Assembly (NCBI RefSeq): GCF_008710745.1
Contig: NZ_VYSA01000001.1
Coordinates: 1,054,001-1,118,000 of the forward strand
DNA: 64,000 nucleotides
DNA from: Microbacterium rhizomatis
Lineage (GTDB): Bacteria > Actinomycetota > Actinomycetes > Actinomycetales > Microbacteriaceae
Direction: 5' to 3'
The notes under the pieces are model-generated. The model did no database searches, was not told the DNA's origin, and saw only the letters and a program-made list of their open reading frames with translations. This document shows positions 8,931 to 18,664 of the stretch, piece after piece. Every line of letters begins with the position of its first letter. The stretch's first letter is position 1. The position numbers were made by a program, and so were the translations under genes.

Positions 8931-10214
8931 TCACGGGTCCGAGGGCACCGGCGAATCGACCGTCATCGGCTGCTCGGGCACGAGGATCGTGCTCAGTCTT
9001 TCGAAGATGGTCGTCGCCGAAGCGGTATCCGGGTTGCCGTTCTGGCCTGTGGCGGTGTAGATCACGATCGCCCAGCCCTTGTCGGCGAGGGTACCCACGG
9101 CGCCGTGATAGCCGACAAGCCCGGGGTTGCTGAAGATCCAGCCGTTGATCACCGCGACGCCCATGGCGTAGTACTTGCTCGGGACATTGGGCCCCAGGCC
9201 GACGTTCACCGGCGCGAGCTGCTCTTGGTGGCTCTTGGCTGACACGAGCGAACCGGACGCGAAGGCGTCTACGAACAGCTGCAACGCCTCCTGGTTGCCG
9301 GCGACCCCGCCGGCGTACTCGGTCCAGCTCGGCGACCAGTAGGTGCTGTCTTCCCACACGCCGCGCTCCGCGCTGTAGCCGTGCAGCACGGGCTCGGTCT
9401 TGGCCGCTGTCGTGGGCGGCGTGACGCCCTTCATCCCGAGCGGATCCCAGATGCCGGTGCGCATGAGTTCTGCCACGCTGGTACCGGTCGCCTTCTCGAG
9501 CACACCCTGCAGCAGGAGGAAGTTCGTGTCGGAGAAGAGCCAGCTGGTTCCGGGCGTGAACAACGGCCCGTTCGCCACACCGTACGAAATGACCTCATCG
9601 ATCGGCCACGCCCGGAACACATCCGCATGGAATGCGTCGAGAAACGCATCCATCACGGGATAGTGCGGGTAGCCCGAGGTGGAGCGGGCGAGCATCGCGA
9701 TCGTCACCTTGTCGGAGCCCGGTATGTCCGGGTACCAGGTCGAAAGGGGATCCTGCAGCGACAGCTTGCCGGCGTCGACCTGCTGGAGGAGCACCGTCGT
9801 GAGCATCGGCGTCGACCAGTTTCCGTACAGGTGGTGCATGTCGATCGTCGCAGGCACACCTGCCATCGAGTCGCCGAGCGCACCGACCATCACCGGCTCA
9901 CCGTCTTTCCAGACCCCGGCGATGACCGCACCCAGCTTGTCCGAGGCGAAGACGACCTCGACCTCTGCAGCGAGCTGACCGCCGATCGGATCCGACGAGA
10001 AGCAGAAGCGGCCCCGCGGCGACGTGCCGTCAGGACAATCGGAAGCGCTGGGCGTCGCCTCAGAGGCGGTGGGCGCCGGAGTCGGATCGGGCGCGGTGCA
10101 GCCGCCGAGCACGAGAGCGATCGGCACGACGAGAGAGACGATCAGAATGCTTCGGAGCGACGAGCTCACGGTGCTGACTCTACGGGCCGGTGGTCGTGCT
10201 GTCAGTAGGGTCAC
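8931..10214 (-). CDS. Serine-hydrolase-like (beta-lactamase fold) lipoprotein, probably catalytically altered
   Basis: 427 aa from GTG 10214; GTG 10169 is an alternative. A hydrophobic segment ends in lipobox LVLGGC (Cys39), so it is probably an anchored lipoprotein. The body resembles class C beta-lactamase / D-Ala-D-Ala carboxypeptidase proteins (VDAGKLSLQDPLSTWYPD; FTPGTSWLFSDTNFLLL). The usual SxxK reads STPM (Ser134, Met137 in place of Lys) and the YxN motif reads FSD (227-229). Loss of both the general base and the Tyr suggests a binding or regulatory role, or different chemistry. It stands alone. Confidence 0.75.
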   Translation of the reverse strand: MTLLTARPPARRVSTVSSSLRSILIVSLVVPIALVLGGCTAPDPTPAPTASEATPSASDCPDGTSPRGRFCFSSDPIGGQLAAEVEVVFASDKLGAVIAGVWKDGEPVMVGALGDSMAGVPATIDMHHLYGNWSTPMLTTVLLQQVDAGKLSLQDPLSTWYPDIPGSDKVTIAMLARSTSGYPHYPVMDAFLDAFHADVFRAWPIDEVISYGVANGPLFTPGTSWLFSDTNFLLLQGVLEKATGTSVAELMRTGIWDPLGMKGVTPPTTAAKTEPVLHGYSAERGVWEDSTYWSPSWTEYAGGVAGNQEALQLFVDAFASGSLVSAKSHQEQLAPVNVGLGPNVPSKYYAMGVAVINGWIFSNPGLVGYHGAVGTLADKGWAIVIYTATGQNGNPDTASATTIFERLSTILVPEQPMTVDSPVPSDP

Positions 10215-10419
10215 GGGCGCTGCACACTGCCGTGGTCGGTCGCGCGAGAAGGCCGCGCGGACCGCGGCCGGTGGGTGCAGATGTAGAGCAAGGTATCCCT
10301 AGGGTGCAAAGGAGCAAGACACCTAATATACTACTACACCGATTGGCGCCCTCGTGCCAGGAGGACCCACTGGCCGTGAGGGAGGACCCCCGAGACTCCC
10401 ATCGAAGCGTCGCCGAGGA

Positions 10420-11397
10420 TCAGCCGAGCTCGCCTATGAGAGCGAGCTCCTCCGCCCGGGTCAGCCCCGACGTCCGAGCCCGATCCAGGCCCCGGACGCG
10501 CTCGTCGACGAGAGTACGGCGAAGCGTCTGACGGATGTCGCGGATCCGCCCACCCATCGCTCGATAGGCGCCGTTGGACCGGGTGGCGAAACCGGGCATG
10601 TCTGCGGGCAGCCAGAGCGGCAGGGAGCGCGGGCCCGCCCAGTACGTCACGTCGTGAGCGGAGAGCCACGCGTCGTCGGCTTCGACGAGGGGACCGGTGT
10701 GACCGGCCTCCTCGCGCGCGAGCCGGAGGATCTCGCGGAGGGGCACGGTGTCGCCGATCGCATTCGCCACACCCCGCCGGCCGTCGGCACCGAGATGAAC
10801 GATGAAATCTGCCAGATCGTCCACGTCGATCACCTGTGCCGCGCGGTCCGCCGGATCCGGGGTCAGCACCGGCTCCTCCCCCGCGAGCGCGAAGCGTCCC
10901 ACCCAGTATCCGAACCGGTCGGTCGGATCGCCGGGCCCGACGATGAGTCCCGGCCGGACGATCGCGAAGGCGGCGAGAGCAGAGACGGATGCCTCCGCCG
11001 CCGCCTTCGCCCGGCTGTAGTCGTACTCCTCGCCGGGGCGGGCGACCTCGCTGCGCACAGCGCTCTCATCGGCGCCGGGCTGATCGTTGGACGCGTAGAC
11101 CGACAGCGACGACACGTAGGTCCAATGACGGGCTCGCGGCCCGATCGCGTCGACGGCTCGTGCGACGTGCTCGGGAATCGACGAGATATCGATGACCTCG
11201 TCCCAGTCATGGGCACGGACGCTGTGGTAGGCATCGGCGGCCGAGCGATCGGCGACCACGAGTTCGGCGCCGTCGGGAGCGGGCCGTGTACCGCGCGCGA
11301 GGCAGGTGACGGATGCTCCGGCATTCACCCAACGACGAGCGATACGCCCGCTCAACCATCCGGTGCCACCGAAGACGAGAACGTTCGTCATCCCCAC
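10420..11397 (-). CDS. NAD(P)-dependent epimerase/dehydratase (extended SDR)
   Basis: 325 aa (GTG 11397) or 323 aa (ATG 11391). The N-terminal nucleotide motif is GGTGWLSG and the catalytic-type YSRAK is near residue 137. The mid-region PGLIVGPGDPTDRF and the DVDDLADF segment are typical of extended SDRs that act on nucleotide sugars or reduce small carbonyl compounds. The substrate cannot be told from sequence. It is a separate unit downstream of pheT. Confidence 0.8.
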   Translation of the reverse strand: MGMTNVLVFGGTGWLSGRIARRWVNAGASVTCLARGTRPAPDGAELVVADRSAADAYHSVRAHDWDEVIDISSIPEHVARAVDAIGPRARHWTYVSSLSVYASNDQPGADESAVRSEVARPGEEYDYSRAKAAAEASVSALAAFAIVRPGLIVGPGDPTDRFGYWVGRFALAGEEPVLTPDPADRAAQVIDVDDLADFIVHLGADGRRGVANAIGDTVPLREILRLAREEAGHTGPLVEADDAWLSAHDVTYWAGPRSLPLWLPADMPGFATRSNGAYRAMGGRIRDIRQTLRRTLVDERVRGLDRARTSGLTRAEELALIGELG

Positions 11398-11552
11398 ATC
11401 ACATCAGATCAGCGGGATCCCCGTCGGCGCGTTCCTCTCTCGGCGAACCATCGGTATCAACCGATGGCCGCCGGACCTGACGCGCGCTCGAACCGCGAAG
11501 AGTCCGGGCGCTGTGACGAGCACGGCCCGTGGGGCCCGCATCTGCGACGTCG

Positions 11553-14060
11553 CTACTCGCGGAGCGTGGCCCCGTAGCGCTCGGCGGCGACGTCCACGCC
11601 CGCGAGCTTGGCAGCCGTTGCCTCGGCAGCCGTCAGCGTACGGTCCGGCGCACGGAATCGGAGCGCGAACGTAAGGCTCTTCGCCCCCTCGGGCACACCG
11701 GCGCCGCGGTAGTCGTCGACCAGCCGAAGCGACTCCAGCAGGTCACCGGCGCCGTCGGTGACCGCCGCCTGAACGTCGGCGGCGGTGACGTCCGCTCCGA
11801 CGACCAACGACAGATCCTGCGTCGCAGCGGGGTAGGCCGACAACGATGCCGCGACGGGCTTGGGGGCAGCGAGCGAGATCACGAGGTCGAGGTCGAGCTC
11901 GGCCACGATCACGCGCCCGGGCAGCTCGGCGGCGTCGGCGACGGCGGGCAGCAGTTCGCCCAGGTAGCCGACCTCGCGCCCGTCCACGCTCAGCACTCCC
12001 GCGCGCCCCGGATGCAGGGCGGCGCGCTGTGCCTGGGCGATCTCGATCGTCACTCCGGCCGCACGGGCGATCGTGCGCACGGCGTCGAGCGCATCTCCGA
12101 GCTCGACCGGTTCGGCCGCCCGACCCGGCTGCTTGGGCGCGAGGTTGCCGGTCAGCAGCACCGCGACATGGCGCTCCTGCGGCGGGATCGACGCGTCGAG
12201 CGCGGCGAGGGTCGCCGCATCCGGCCGCACCGCCAGGGGCGGGACGACGTCGGTACCGTACACGACTCCGGCCTCCGGCACGAAGACGACGCCCGTCTCG
12301 AACAGCGCGAGGTCGGTGAACCCGCGCGAGAGGTTGCGGTGAGCCACCTCGAGCAGCCCGGGTACCAGTGAGCGGCGGAGGAACGGCGCCTCTCCGTCGA
12401 GAGGGTTCGCGAGTTTGATGCTGGGGGTTCGCCCGCCCGACGCCGAACCGTGGAGGTCGTTGTCCGCCTCCGTCGTGAAGGGGAACGACGGCGTCTCGAC
12501 ATAGCCCGCCGCGGCGAGCGCGTTCGCGACGCGGCGACGTGCGTGCTGCGCGACCGTGAGGCCGCGGCCGGACGGCGGCGTGGGAAGGATCGACGGGATG
12601 CGGTCGTACCCGCCGATGCGGGCGACCTCTTCCGCGAGCGTCCACTTGTCGGTCAGATCGGGCCGCCAGGACGGAGGGGTGACCGACCACCGCTCTTCGT
12701 CGAGGTCGCGGACTTCGCACCCCACCATCTCGAGCGCAGAGAGGATCTCGGCGGAGGTGTATTCCACCCCGATCAGATCCGGCACGAAGCCGCGGGGCAG
12801 CTCGATCTGCGGACCGGAGAAGGAGCTACCGAGCGCGCCCCCCGCCCGCGTGTCGGTGCCCCCCGCGTACGCCACCATGAGCTCGGCCACTCGCGCGGCA
12901 GCAACGAAAGGGATCGCCGGGTCCACGCCGCGCTCGAAGCGCCGGGATGCCTCGGACGGCAGCTTGTGCCGCCGCGCCGTGCGCGCGATCGACACAGCGT
13001 CGAAGGTCGCCGCCTCGATGAGGACGTTGCGCGTGGCATCCGTCATCTCGGTCGTGCCGCCGCCCATGACGCCAGCGAGGCCGATGGGTCCGGACTCGTC
13101 CGTGATGAGGAGGTCTTCGGGATCGAGCGTGCGCACTCTGCCGTCGAGCGTCTCGAGCGTCTCGCCCGCACCCGCCCGGCGCACCGTGATACCGCCCTGG
13201 AGCCTGTCGAGGTCGTACCCGTGGATCGGCTGGCCGAGCTCGATCATGACGTAGTTCGTGATGTCGATCAGAACGCCCAGGGAACGGATGCCCGCGAGCG
13301 TGAGGCGCGCGACCATCCATGCGGGGGTGGGCTTGGTCGGATCGACGCCGCGGACGATGCGCGCGACGAACTCGGATGCGCCGACACGGCCACGGATCGG
13401 ATGCTCGTCGACGACGGCGACGGGAAAACCACTGCCCGCCTGCACATCGCCCCCCGTGTGCGCCGCGGGGTCGCGGAAGGGCGCGCCCGTCGCGTGCGAG
13501 TACTCGCGTGCCACACCGCGGATCGACAGGGCGTAGCCGCGATCGGGTGTCACGTTGATGTCCACGGCGACGTCGTCCAGGCCCAGCAGTGCGATCGCGT
13601 CGGTTCCGACCGGGGCATCGAGATCGAGTTCGACCAGACGCAGGATGCCGTTGTGCTCGTCACCGAGCCCGAGCTCCTTCGCCGAGGCGATCATCCCGTC
13701 GGACACATGACCGTAGGTCTTGCGAGCGGCGATCGGGAAGGGTCCGGGGAGCACGGCGCCCGGAAGCGTGACCACGACCTTGTCGCCGGCGAAGAAGTTG
13801 TCCGCTCCGCACACGATGCCGCGAACACCGCCATGCTCGGGCCCGACGTCGACCTGGCACCAGCGGATCGTCTTGCCGTTCGACTGGGGCTCGGGCTCGA
13901 AGGACAGCACCTCGCCGACCACGATCGGCCCCTGCAGGTCGAAGCGGTGGACCTCTTCTTCTTCGAAACCGACGCGCACGAGGTCGGCGAGCACGTCTTC
14001 GGGAGCAGCATCCGCCGGCACATCGACGAACTCTCGCAACCACGACAGCGGAACGCGCAT
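11553..14060 (-). CDS. pheT: Phenylalanyl-tRNA synthetase beta subunit
   Basis: 835 aa. Domain order fits the family: an OB-fold tRNA-binding domain at about 40-150, the B3/B4 editing region, the B5 domain, a catalytic-like core, and a C-terminal FDX-ACB anticodon-binding domain (about the last 95 residues, beginning LSAYPAATQDLSLVV). It starts at ATG 14060, sharing one base with the pheS stop (TGATG), so production is probably coupled to PheS in the alpha2beta2 enzyme. The frame is open upstream through pheS, but the conserved start MRVPLSWLREFV fixes the beginning. Confidence 0.96.
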   Translation of the reverse strand: MRVPLSWLREFVDVPADAAPEDVLADLVRVGFEEEEVHRFDLQGPIVVGEVLSFEPEPQSNGKTIRWCQVDVGPEHGGVRGIVCGADNFFAGDKVVVTLPGAVLPGPFPIAARKTYGHVSDGMIASAKELGLGDEHNGILRLVELDLDAPVGTDAIALLGLDDVAVDINVTPDRGYALSIRGVAREYSHATGAPFRDPAAHTGGDVQAGSGFPVAVVDEHPIRGRVGASEFVARIVRGVDPTKPTPAWMVARLTLAGIRSLGVLIDITNYVMIELGQPIHGYDLDRLQGGITVRRAGAGETLETLDGRVRTLDPEDLLITDESGPIGLAGVMGGGTTEMTDATRNVLIEAATFDAVSIARTARRHKLPSEASRRFERGVDPAIPFVAAARVAELMVAYAGGTDTRAGGALGSSFSGPQIELPRGFVPDLIGVEYTSAEILSALEMVGCEVRDLDEERWSVTPPSWRPDLTDKWTLAEEVARIGGYDRIPSILPTPPSGRGLTVAQHARRRVANALAAAGYVETPSFPFTTEADNDLHGSASGGRTPSIKLANPLDGEAPFLRRSLVPGLLEVAHRNLSRGFTDLALFETGVVFVPEAGVVYGTDVVPPLAVRPDAATLAALDASIPPQERHVAVLLTGNLAPKQPGRAAEPVELGDALDAVRTIARAAGVTIEIAQAQRAALHPGRAGVLSVDGREVGYLGELLPAVADAAELPGRVIVAELDLDLVISLAAPKPVAASLSAYPAATQDLSLVVGADVTAADVQAAVTDGAGDLLESLRLVDDYRGAGVPEGAKSLTFALRFRAPDRTLTAAEATAAKLAGVDVAAERYGATLRE

Positions 14061-15130
14061 CACACCACCATCCCGAACTGCTCGCTGAATCGGACATCGC
14101 CTTCGGCCATGTCGCGCATGTCCTGCACGTCGCTGCGGAACATGAGCGTGCGCTCGATGCCCATGCCGAAGGCGAACCCGGAATACACCTCGGGGTCGAT
14201 CCCCGCCGCGCGAAGGACGTTCGGGTTGATCATGCCGCAGCCGCCCCACTCGATCCATCGCGCGCCACCCTTGAAGGTCGGGTGCCAGAGGTCGAGTTCT
14301 GCCGACGGCTCGGTGAAGGGGAAGTAGTTGGCGCGGAACCGGGTCTTGGCCTGCGGCCCGAACAGCACGCGTGCGAAATGATCGAGTGTGCCCTTGAGGT
14401 TGGCCATCGTGATGCCCTTGTCGATCACGAGGCCCTCGACCTGCGAGAACACCGGCAGGTGCGTCGCGTCGAACTCGTCGGTCCGGTACACCCGGCCAGG
14501 GCAGATGACGTAGATCGGGATGTCGCGCTCGAGCATCGACCGCACCTGCACGGGCGAGGTGTGCGTGCGCATGACGAGGTGCCGGTGGACCGGATCGACG
14601 AAGAACGTGTCCTGCATCTGACGCGCGGGGTGGTCGACGTCGAAGTTCAGTGCGTCGAAGTTGAACCACTCGTGCTCGAGCTCCGGCCCCTCGGCGACCT
14701 CCCATCCCATGCCGACGAAGACGTCGCCGATCTGCTCCTGGAGAAGGGTCAGCGGATGCCGCGACCCGGCGCGTGCACGGGAAGCCAGCGCCGTGATGTC
14801 CACGCGCTCCGCATCGAGCTTGGCTGCCGTCTCCGCTTCGACGATCGCGGTCTCGCGAGCGGCGAGCGCCTGTCCGACGCGTCCGCGGGCCTGGCCGACG
14901 AGCTTGCCGAACTCCGCCTTGTGCTCCGGTGCGACAGCCCGCAGCGACGCGTTCAAGGCGGCCAGGGGCGAACCCTCCCCCGCATGAGCAGCCCGTGCCG
15001 CCTTGAGGGCACCGGAGTCTGTCGCAGCCTCGATCGCAGCCAGCGCGGCCTGAACCGCAGCATCCACTGCTGCTGCGTCGATCACGGGGGGCGTGACCGG
15101 ATTCTCGTTCTCTTGGGGACTGTCAGACAC
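14060..15130 (-). CDS. pheS: Phenylalanyl-tRNA synthetase alpha subunit
   Basis: 356 aa catalytic subunit. An N-terminal coiled-coil of about 110 residues is followed by the class II core: HPLTLLQEQIGDVFVGMGW, the motif-2 region VYRTDEFDATHLPVFSQVEGL, and the motif-3 region GMGIERTLMFR. The GTG start at 15130 has no Shine-Dalgarno; a TAGACT hexamer (15139-15144) lies eight bases upstream, so translation is probably leaderless. It shares one base with pheT. Confidence 0.96.
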   Translation of the reverse strand: MSDSPQENENPVTPPVIDAAAVDAAVQAALAAIEAATDSGALKAARAAHAGEGSPLAALNASLRAVAPEHKAEFGKLVGQARGRVGQALAARETAIVEAETAAKLDAERVDITALASRARAGSRHPLTLLQEQIGDVFVGMGWEVAEGPELEHEWFNFDALNFDVDHPARQMQDTFFVDPVHRHLVMRTHTSPVQVRSMLERDIPIYVICPGRVYRTDEFDATHLPVFSQVEGLVIDKGITMANLKGTLDHFARVLFGPQAKTRFRANYFPFTEPSAELDLWHPTFKGGARWIEWGGCGMINPNVLRAAGIDPEVYSGFAFGMGIERTLMFRSDVQDMRDMAEGDVRFSEQFGMVV

Positions 15131-15189
15131 GAGAGACGAGTCTACCGACGCGGGATGCCGCGCCCCGCCGCGATCGACTCGAACCTCGG

Positions 15190-16092
15190 CTACGGGGCGT
15201 TGCCCTGATCGAACGGGCCCAGACCGCGCTGTGCGACGAGGAGTTCGGTGTTGGGGCCGTCCTTCTTCCTCGGATCGCTCGATGCGGCGGGAGAGCGGTG
15301 CAGCCTCTTCTCGACGGTGCGCGCCAGCAGCGACAGCAGCAGGCAGAGGCCGATGTAGATCGCGCCCGCGACGATGGCCGACTGGATGAGCGGCGAGTCG
15401 AGCGTCGCCGACGAACCGAGGTCCTTCGCGTACTTGAGCAGCTCAGGGTAGGTGATGATGAACCCGAGTGCGGTGTCTTTCAGCGTGACCACCAGTTGCG
15501 CGATGATCACCGGCAGCATCGCCCGGATCGCCTGCGGGAGCAGCACGAGACGCATGACCCCGGCTTTGCGCAGCCCGATGGCGAACCCCGCCTCGCGCTG
15601 ACCTCGCGGGAGTGACTCGACGCCCGCGCGGATCACTTCGGCCAGCACCGATCCGTTGTAGACGATCAGCGAGATGACCACGGCAGCGTACGTGCCCATA
15701 CGGATGCCGACGACCGGGAGTCCGTAGTAGAGCAGCAGCATCAGCACCAGCACGGGCACCGCGCGGAACACCTCGATGATCGCGGTGACCGGAATGCGCA
15801 CCCACGCGTGCTCCGACATGCGTCCGATCGCCAGGACGAACCCGAGGATGATCGCACCGACCGCCGCGCCGGCGAAGGCCGCCAGCGTCCGAAGCGTGGC
15901 CAGAGCGAAGTTCTGCCATACCAGCGAATAAGTGAACGCCGACCACTTCTCGGCCGAGAACTGGCCCGTGACCGCGAAACGCCACACGACGAACCCGAGC
16001 ACCGCCAGAACCGCGAGCACGGTGACGACACCCAGGACCCGGTTGCGAGCGACGGCGCGCGGCCCGGGGACGTCGTAGAGCACGGAAGTCAT
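15190..16092 (-). CDS. gluD: Glutamate-type amino-acid ABC transporter permease
   Basis: 300 aa inner-membrane permease of the HisMQ type. It has a first helix at about 20-42, further helices in the core, and an EAA-type coupling loop near IRAGVESLPRGQREAGFAIGL. The start ATG overlaps the stop of the upstream permease frame. It belongs to the set gluA-gluB-gluC-gluD transcribed right to left, the same order as the corynebacterial glutamate importer. The substrate assignment (glutamate or a related amino acid) is by similarity and synteny only. Confidence 0.85.
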   Translation of the reverse strand: MTSVLYDVPGPRAVARNRVLGVVTVLAVLAVLGFVVWRFAVTGQFSAEKWSAFTYSLVWQNFALATLRTLAAFAGAAVGAIILGFVLAIGRMSEHAWVRIPVTAIIEVFRAVPVLVLMLLLYYGLPVVGIRMGTYAAVVISLIVYNGSVLAEVIRAGVESLPRGQREAGFAIGLRKAGVMRLVLLPQAIRAMLPVIIAQLVVTLKDTALGFIITYPELLKYAKDLGSSATLDSPLIQSAIVAGAIYIGLCLLLSLLARTVEKRLHRSPAASSDPRKKDGPNTELLVAQRGLGPFDQGNAP

Positions 16093-16735
16093 CGAGCGAC
16101 CCTCCAGCGATTCTCGAGCGCACGTTGCAGCCAGCTCAGGAGCAGGACGAGCGCGATGAAGACGACCATCACCCAGAGGAGCACGACGAGCTGATTCTCG
16201 CCTTTCTCGCTCATGTCGGCGCGGATGTTGCCGAGGTTCACGACCGAGAAGCCCGCCGCGACCGTGGTGTTCTTCAGCAGCGCGATGAAGACGCTCATCA
16301 TCGGCGGGATGACCGACCGTGCCGCCTGCGGCAGCACGACGGAGCCCATCACCTGGCCGAACGTGAGCCCGAGTGCCCGCGCCGCCTCGGCCTGGCCCAC
16401 CGGCACCGTATTGATCCCCGAGCGGATCGTCTCGGCGACGTATGTAGCCGTGTAGATGCCGAGCGCCCAGATCGCCAGCACGAGGAAGTCGACGCGGAAG
16501 TCGACCAGCAGCGGGATCCCGAACGCGAAGAAGAAGAAGATCAGCGTAGGGGCGTGTTGCGGATCGTGTTCACGTAGACCGTGCCCACCGTACGGGCGAT
16601 CGGGATCGGCGAGACGCGCATAGCGCCGATCACCAGGCCGAGGACCAGGGCGATCGCGCCGCCCGCGAAGAACAGGATGAGCGTGCCCCTGATCGCCTCG
16701 AGCCAGAGGTCGGGGTAGTCGAAGATGACGTTCAC
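16089..16735 (-). pseudogene. gluC: Amino-acid ABC transporter permease, frameshifted
   Basis: Two fragments together make one HisMQ-type permease. The first (16735 to 16541) begins MNVIFDYPDLWLEAIRG and ends at TGA just after VNTIRNTPL. The second continues in another frame with TLIFFFFAFGIPLLVDF and runs to 16089. Adding one base near 16548 restores a 215-residue protein, the usual length. The EAA loop (NTVPVGQAEAARALG) is intact in the second part. Either a real inactivating deletion or a sequencing error; there is no convincing slippery site. All other genes of the transporter are intact. Confidence 0.85.
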
Positions 16736-16804
16736 ATGCCGTCCTTTCGCGGATCGGAAGAGCGTCGGGGGTGACGGCGGCGCGCCGTCACCCCCGACAA
16801 CGGG

Positions 16805-17695
16805 TCAGTCGACCTGCGGCTGAGAGACCTCGATGCCCGAGGCGCCCAGGTTCTTGTCGAAGATCGCCGTCCACGTGGTGCCGCCATCGGTCAGCATCGT
16901 GTTCACGAAGTCGACGAATGCCGTGTCGCCCTTCTGGATGCCGACGCTGTAGCGCTCCTCGCTGAAGGTGTCGCCGACGACCTTGAGCTCGGAGGGGTCC
17001 TGCGCGGCATACCCGATCAGGATCGCCTGGTCGGTTGTGACGGCGTCGACCTGCCCGGTCTTGAGCTGCTCGACGCACTGCGAATACGTGTCGAACTCCG
17101 TGGTCTTTGCCTCGGGGTGCTCATCCTTGATCCGCTGGATGGACGTGGAGCCGGTCGCAGAGCAGACGGTCTTGTCCGCAAGCGTGTCGATGCCGGTGAT
17201 CGTGTCGTCGGAGGCGGCGACGAGCAGCCCCTGTCCCGAGATGAAGTACGGGCCGGCGAAGTCGATGAGCTCCTTGCGCTTGTCGGTGATCGAGTACGTC
17301 CCGACGTAGTAATCGATGTCGCCGTTCACGATCGCCTGTTCGCGGTTGGCCGACGGGATCGACTTGTACTCGATCTTGTTCTCGTCATAGCCGAGGGACG
17401 CAGCGATCCAGCGCGCGATATCGATGTCGAATCCGCTGCGCTCACCCGTGGCGGCGTCGAGGTAGCCGAGACCCGGCTGATCCTCTTTGACACCGACGAT
17501 CACCTTCCCATCGGCCGTGATCCGATCGAAGGTGGGGCTGTCTGCGATCGTGACCCCGGAAGCGACCTCGAACATCGGGGCGTCGCCCGCGGATGCACCG
17601 GTCTCGGCACCGGGAGTGCCGCTGTTGCAACCCGAGAGGGCCAGGGCTGCCGCAGCGGCGAAGGCTGTTCCGACGAGGATTCGTGTCTTTCGCAT
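16805..17695 (-). CDS. gluB: Glutamate-type ABC transporter substrate-binding lipoprotein
   Basis: 296 aa. ATG 17695 is preferred to 17719 because AAGGAG lies eight bases upstream and the signal sequence then starts properly. The lipobox is LALSGC near residue 22-27. The mature part is an SBP_bac_3 protein: VGVKEDQPGLGYLDAATGERSGFDIDIARWIA and YYVGTYSITDKRKELIDFAGPY are conserved. It delivers the amino acid to the GluC/GluD permeases. It lies about 105 bp downstream of gluA and 70 bp upstream of gluC. Confidence 0.88.
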   Translation of the reverse strand: MRKTRILVGTAFAAAAALALSGCNSGTPGAETGASAGDAPMFEVASGVTIADSPTFDRITADGKVIVGVKEDQPGLGYLDAATGERSGFDIDIARWIAASLGYDENKIEYKSIPSANREQAIVNGDIDYYVGTYSITDKRKELIDFAGPYFISGQGLLVAASDDTITGIDTLADKTVCSATGSTSIQRIKDEHPEAKTTEFDTYSQCVEQLKTGQVDAVTTDQAILIGYAAQDPSELKVVGDTFSEERYSVGIQKGDTAFVDFVNTMLTDGGTTWTAIFDKNLGASGIEVSQPQVD

Positions 17696-17799
17696 GTGAG
17701 TGCTCCTTGTGTTTCGCATGTGTCCGTGCGTATTGATCTGTCTGTGCGTTTCGTGTCCGACGTTCGGGTCGCTCGGAGTCGTGAAGGCGGGTCGTGCCG

Positions 17800-18555
17800 T
17801 CAGTGCGTGATCAGTTTCGAGAGGAAGTCCTTCGCTCGGTCGGTCTGCGGGTGGGTGAAGAAATCGTCGGGCTTCTGGTCTTCGAGGATGCGGCCGTCGG
17901 CCATGAACACGACTCGGTCGGCTGCCTTGCGCGCGAAGCCCATCTCGTGGGTGACCACGATCATGGTCATCCCGTCCGCAGCGAGACCGATCATCACGTC
18001 GAGCACCTCGTTGATCATCTCGGGGTCCAGCGCGCTGGTCGGTTCGTCGAACAGCATCACCTTCGGGTTCATCGCCAGCGACCTCGCGATCGCCACGCGC
18101 TGCTGCTGACCGCCCGAGAGCTGCGCGGGAAGCTTGGATGCCTGCTGCCCGACACCGACGCGGTCCAGAAGCACCTTCGCCTCGCGCTCGGCATCGGCCT
18201 TCTTCATCTTGCGGACCTTGATGGGTCCGAGCGTGACGTTCTCGAGGATCGTGAGGTGCGCGAACAGGTTGAACGACTGGAAGACCATGCCGACATCGGC
18301 GCGCAGGGCGGCGAGCCCCTTGCCCTCCTTCGGGAGCTCCTCGCCGTCGATCGTGATCGTTCCGCTGGTGATGGTCTCGAGACGATTGATCGTGCGGCAG
18401 AGCGTCGACTTGCCGGAGCCGGAGGGCCCGATCACCACGACGACTTCACCCTTGTGCACCGTGAGATCGACGTCGGTGAGCGCCTGGAATTCGCCGTAGT
18501 GCTTCTGGACGTTCTCGACGACAACGAGGGGATCGGCGGTCGCTGTGACTGACAT
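17800..18555 (-). CDS. gluA: Glutamate-type ABC transporter ATP-binding protein
   Basis: 251 aa ATPase: Walker [11 protein letters not shown]-loop MVFQSFNLF, signature LSGGQQQR, Walker [13 protein letters not shown] and the H-loop VVTHEMGFA are all intact. It powers the neighbouring importer. TAGGGT ends six bases before ATG 18555 and there is no Shine-Dalgarno, so it is probably leaderless and the first gene of gluABCD. Confidence 0.93.
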   Translation of the reverse strand: MSVTATADPLVVVENVQKHYGEFQALTDVDLTVHKGEVVVVIGPSGSGKSTLCRTINRLETITSGTITIDGEELPKEGKGLAALRADVGMVFQSFNLFAHLTILENVTLGPIKVRKMKKADAEREAKVLLDRVGVGQQASKLPAQLSGGQQQRVAIARSLAMNPKVMLFDEPTSALDPEMINEVLDVMIGLAADGMTMIVVTHEMGFARKAADRVVFMADGRILEDQKPDDFFTHPQTDRAKDFLSKLITH

Positions 18556-18664
18556 CCGGCCACCCTATGAAAATGCCATGAGAACGCCAAGGGGTGGACA
18601 ACCACCTCGACCAGACGGTATCAAGCCCGATGCGCCGCCTCGGCGATCGACTCCGAAGACGTGG

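Noticed and set aside
12450..14327. Long plus-strand frame opposite pheT
   Set aside because: Antisense shadow; pheT is unmistakable on the minus strand.
16541..16560. Programmed frameshift in gluC
   Set aside because: No X-XXY-YYZ slippery heptamer in the right phase and no downstream pseudoknot seen; deletion or sequencing error is simpler.
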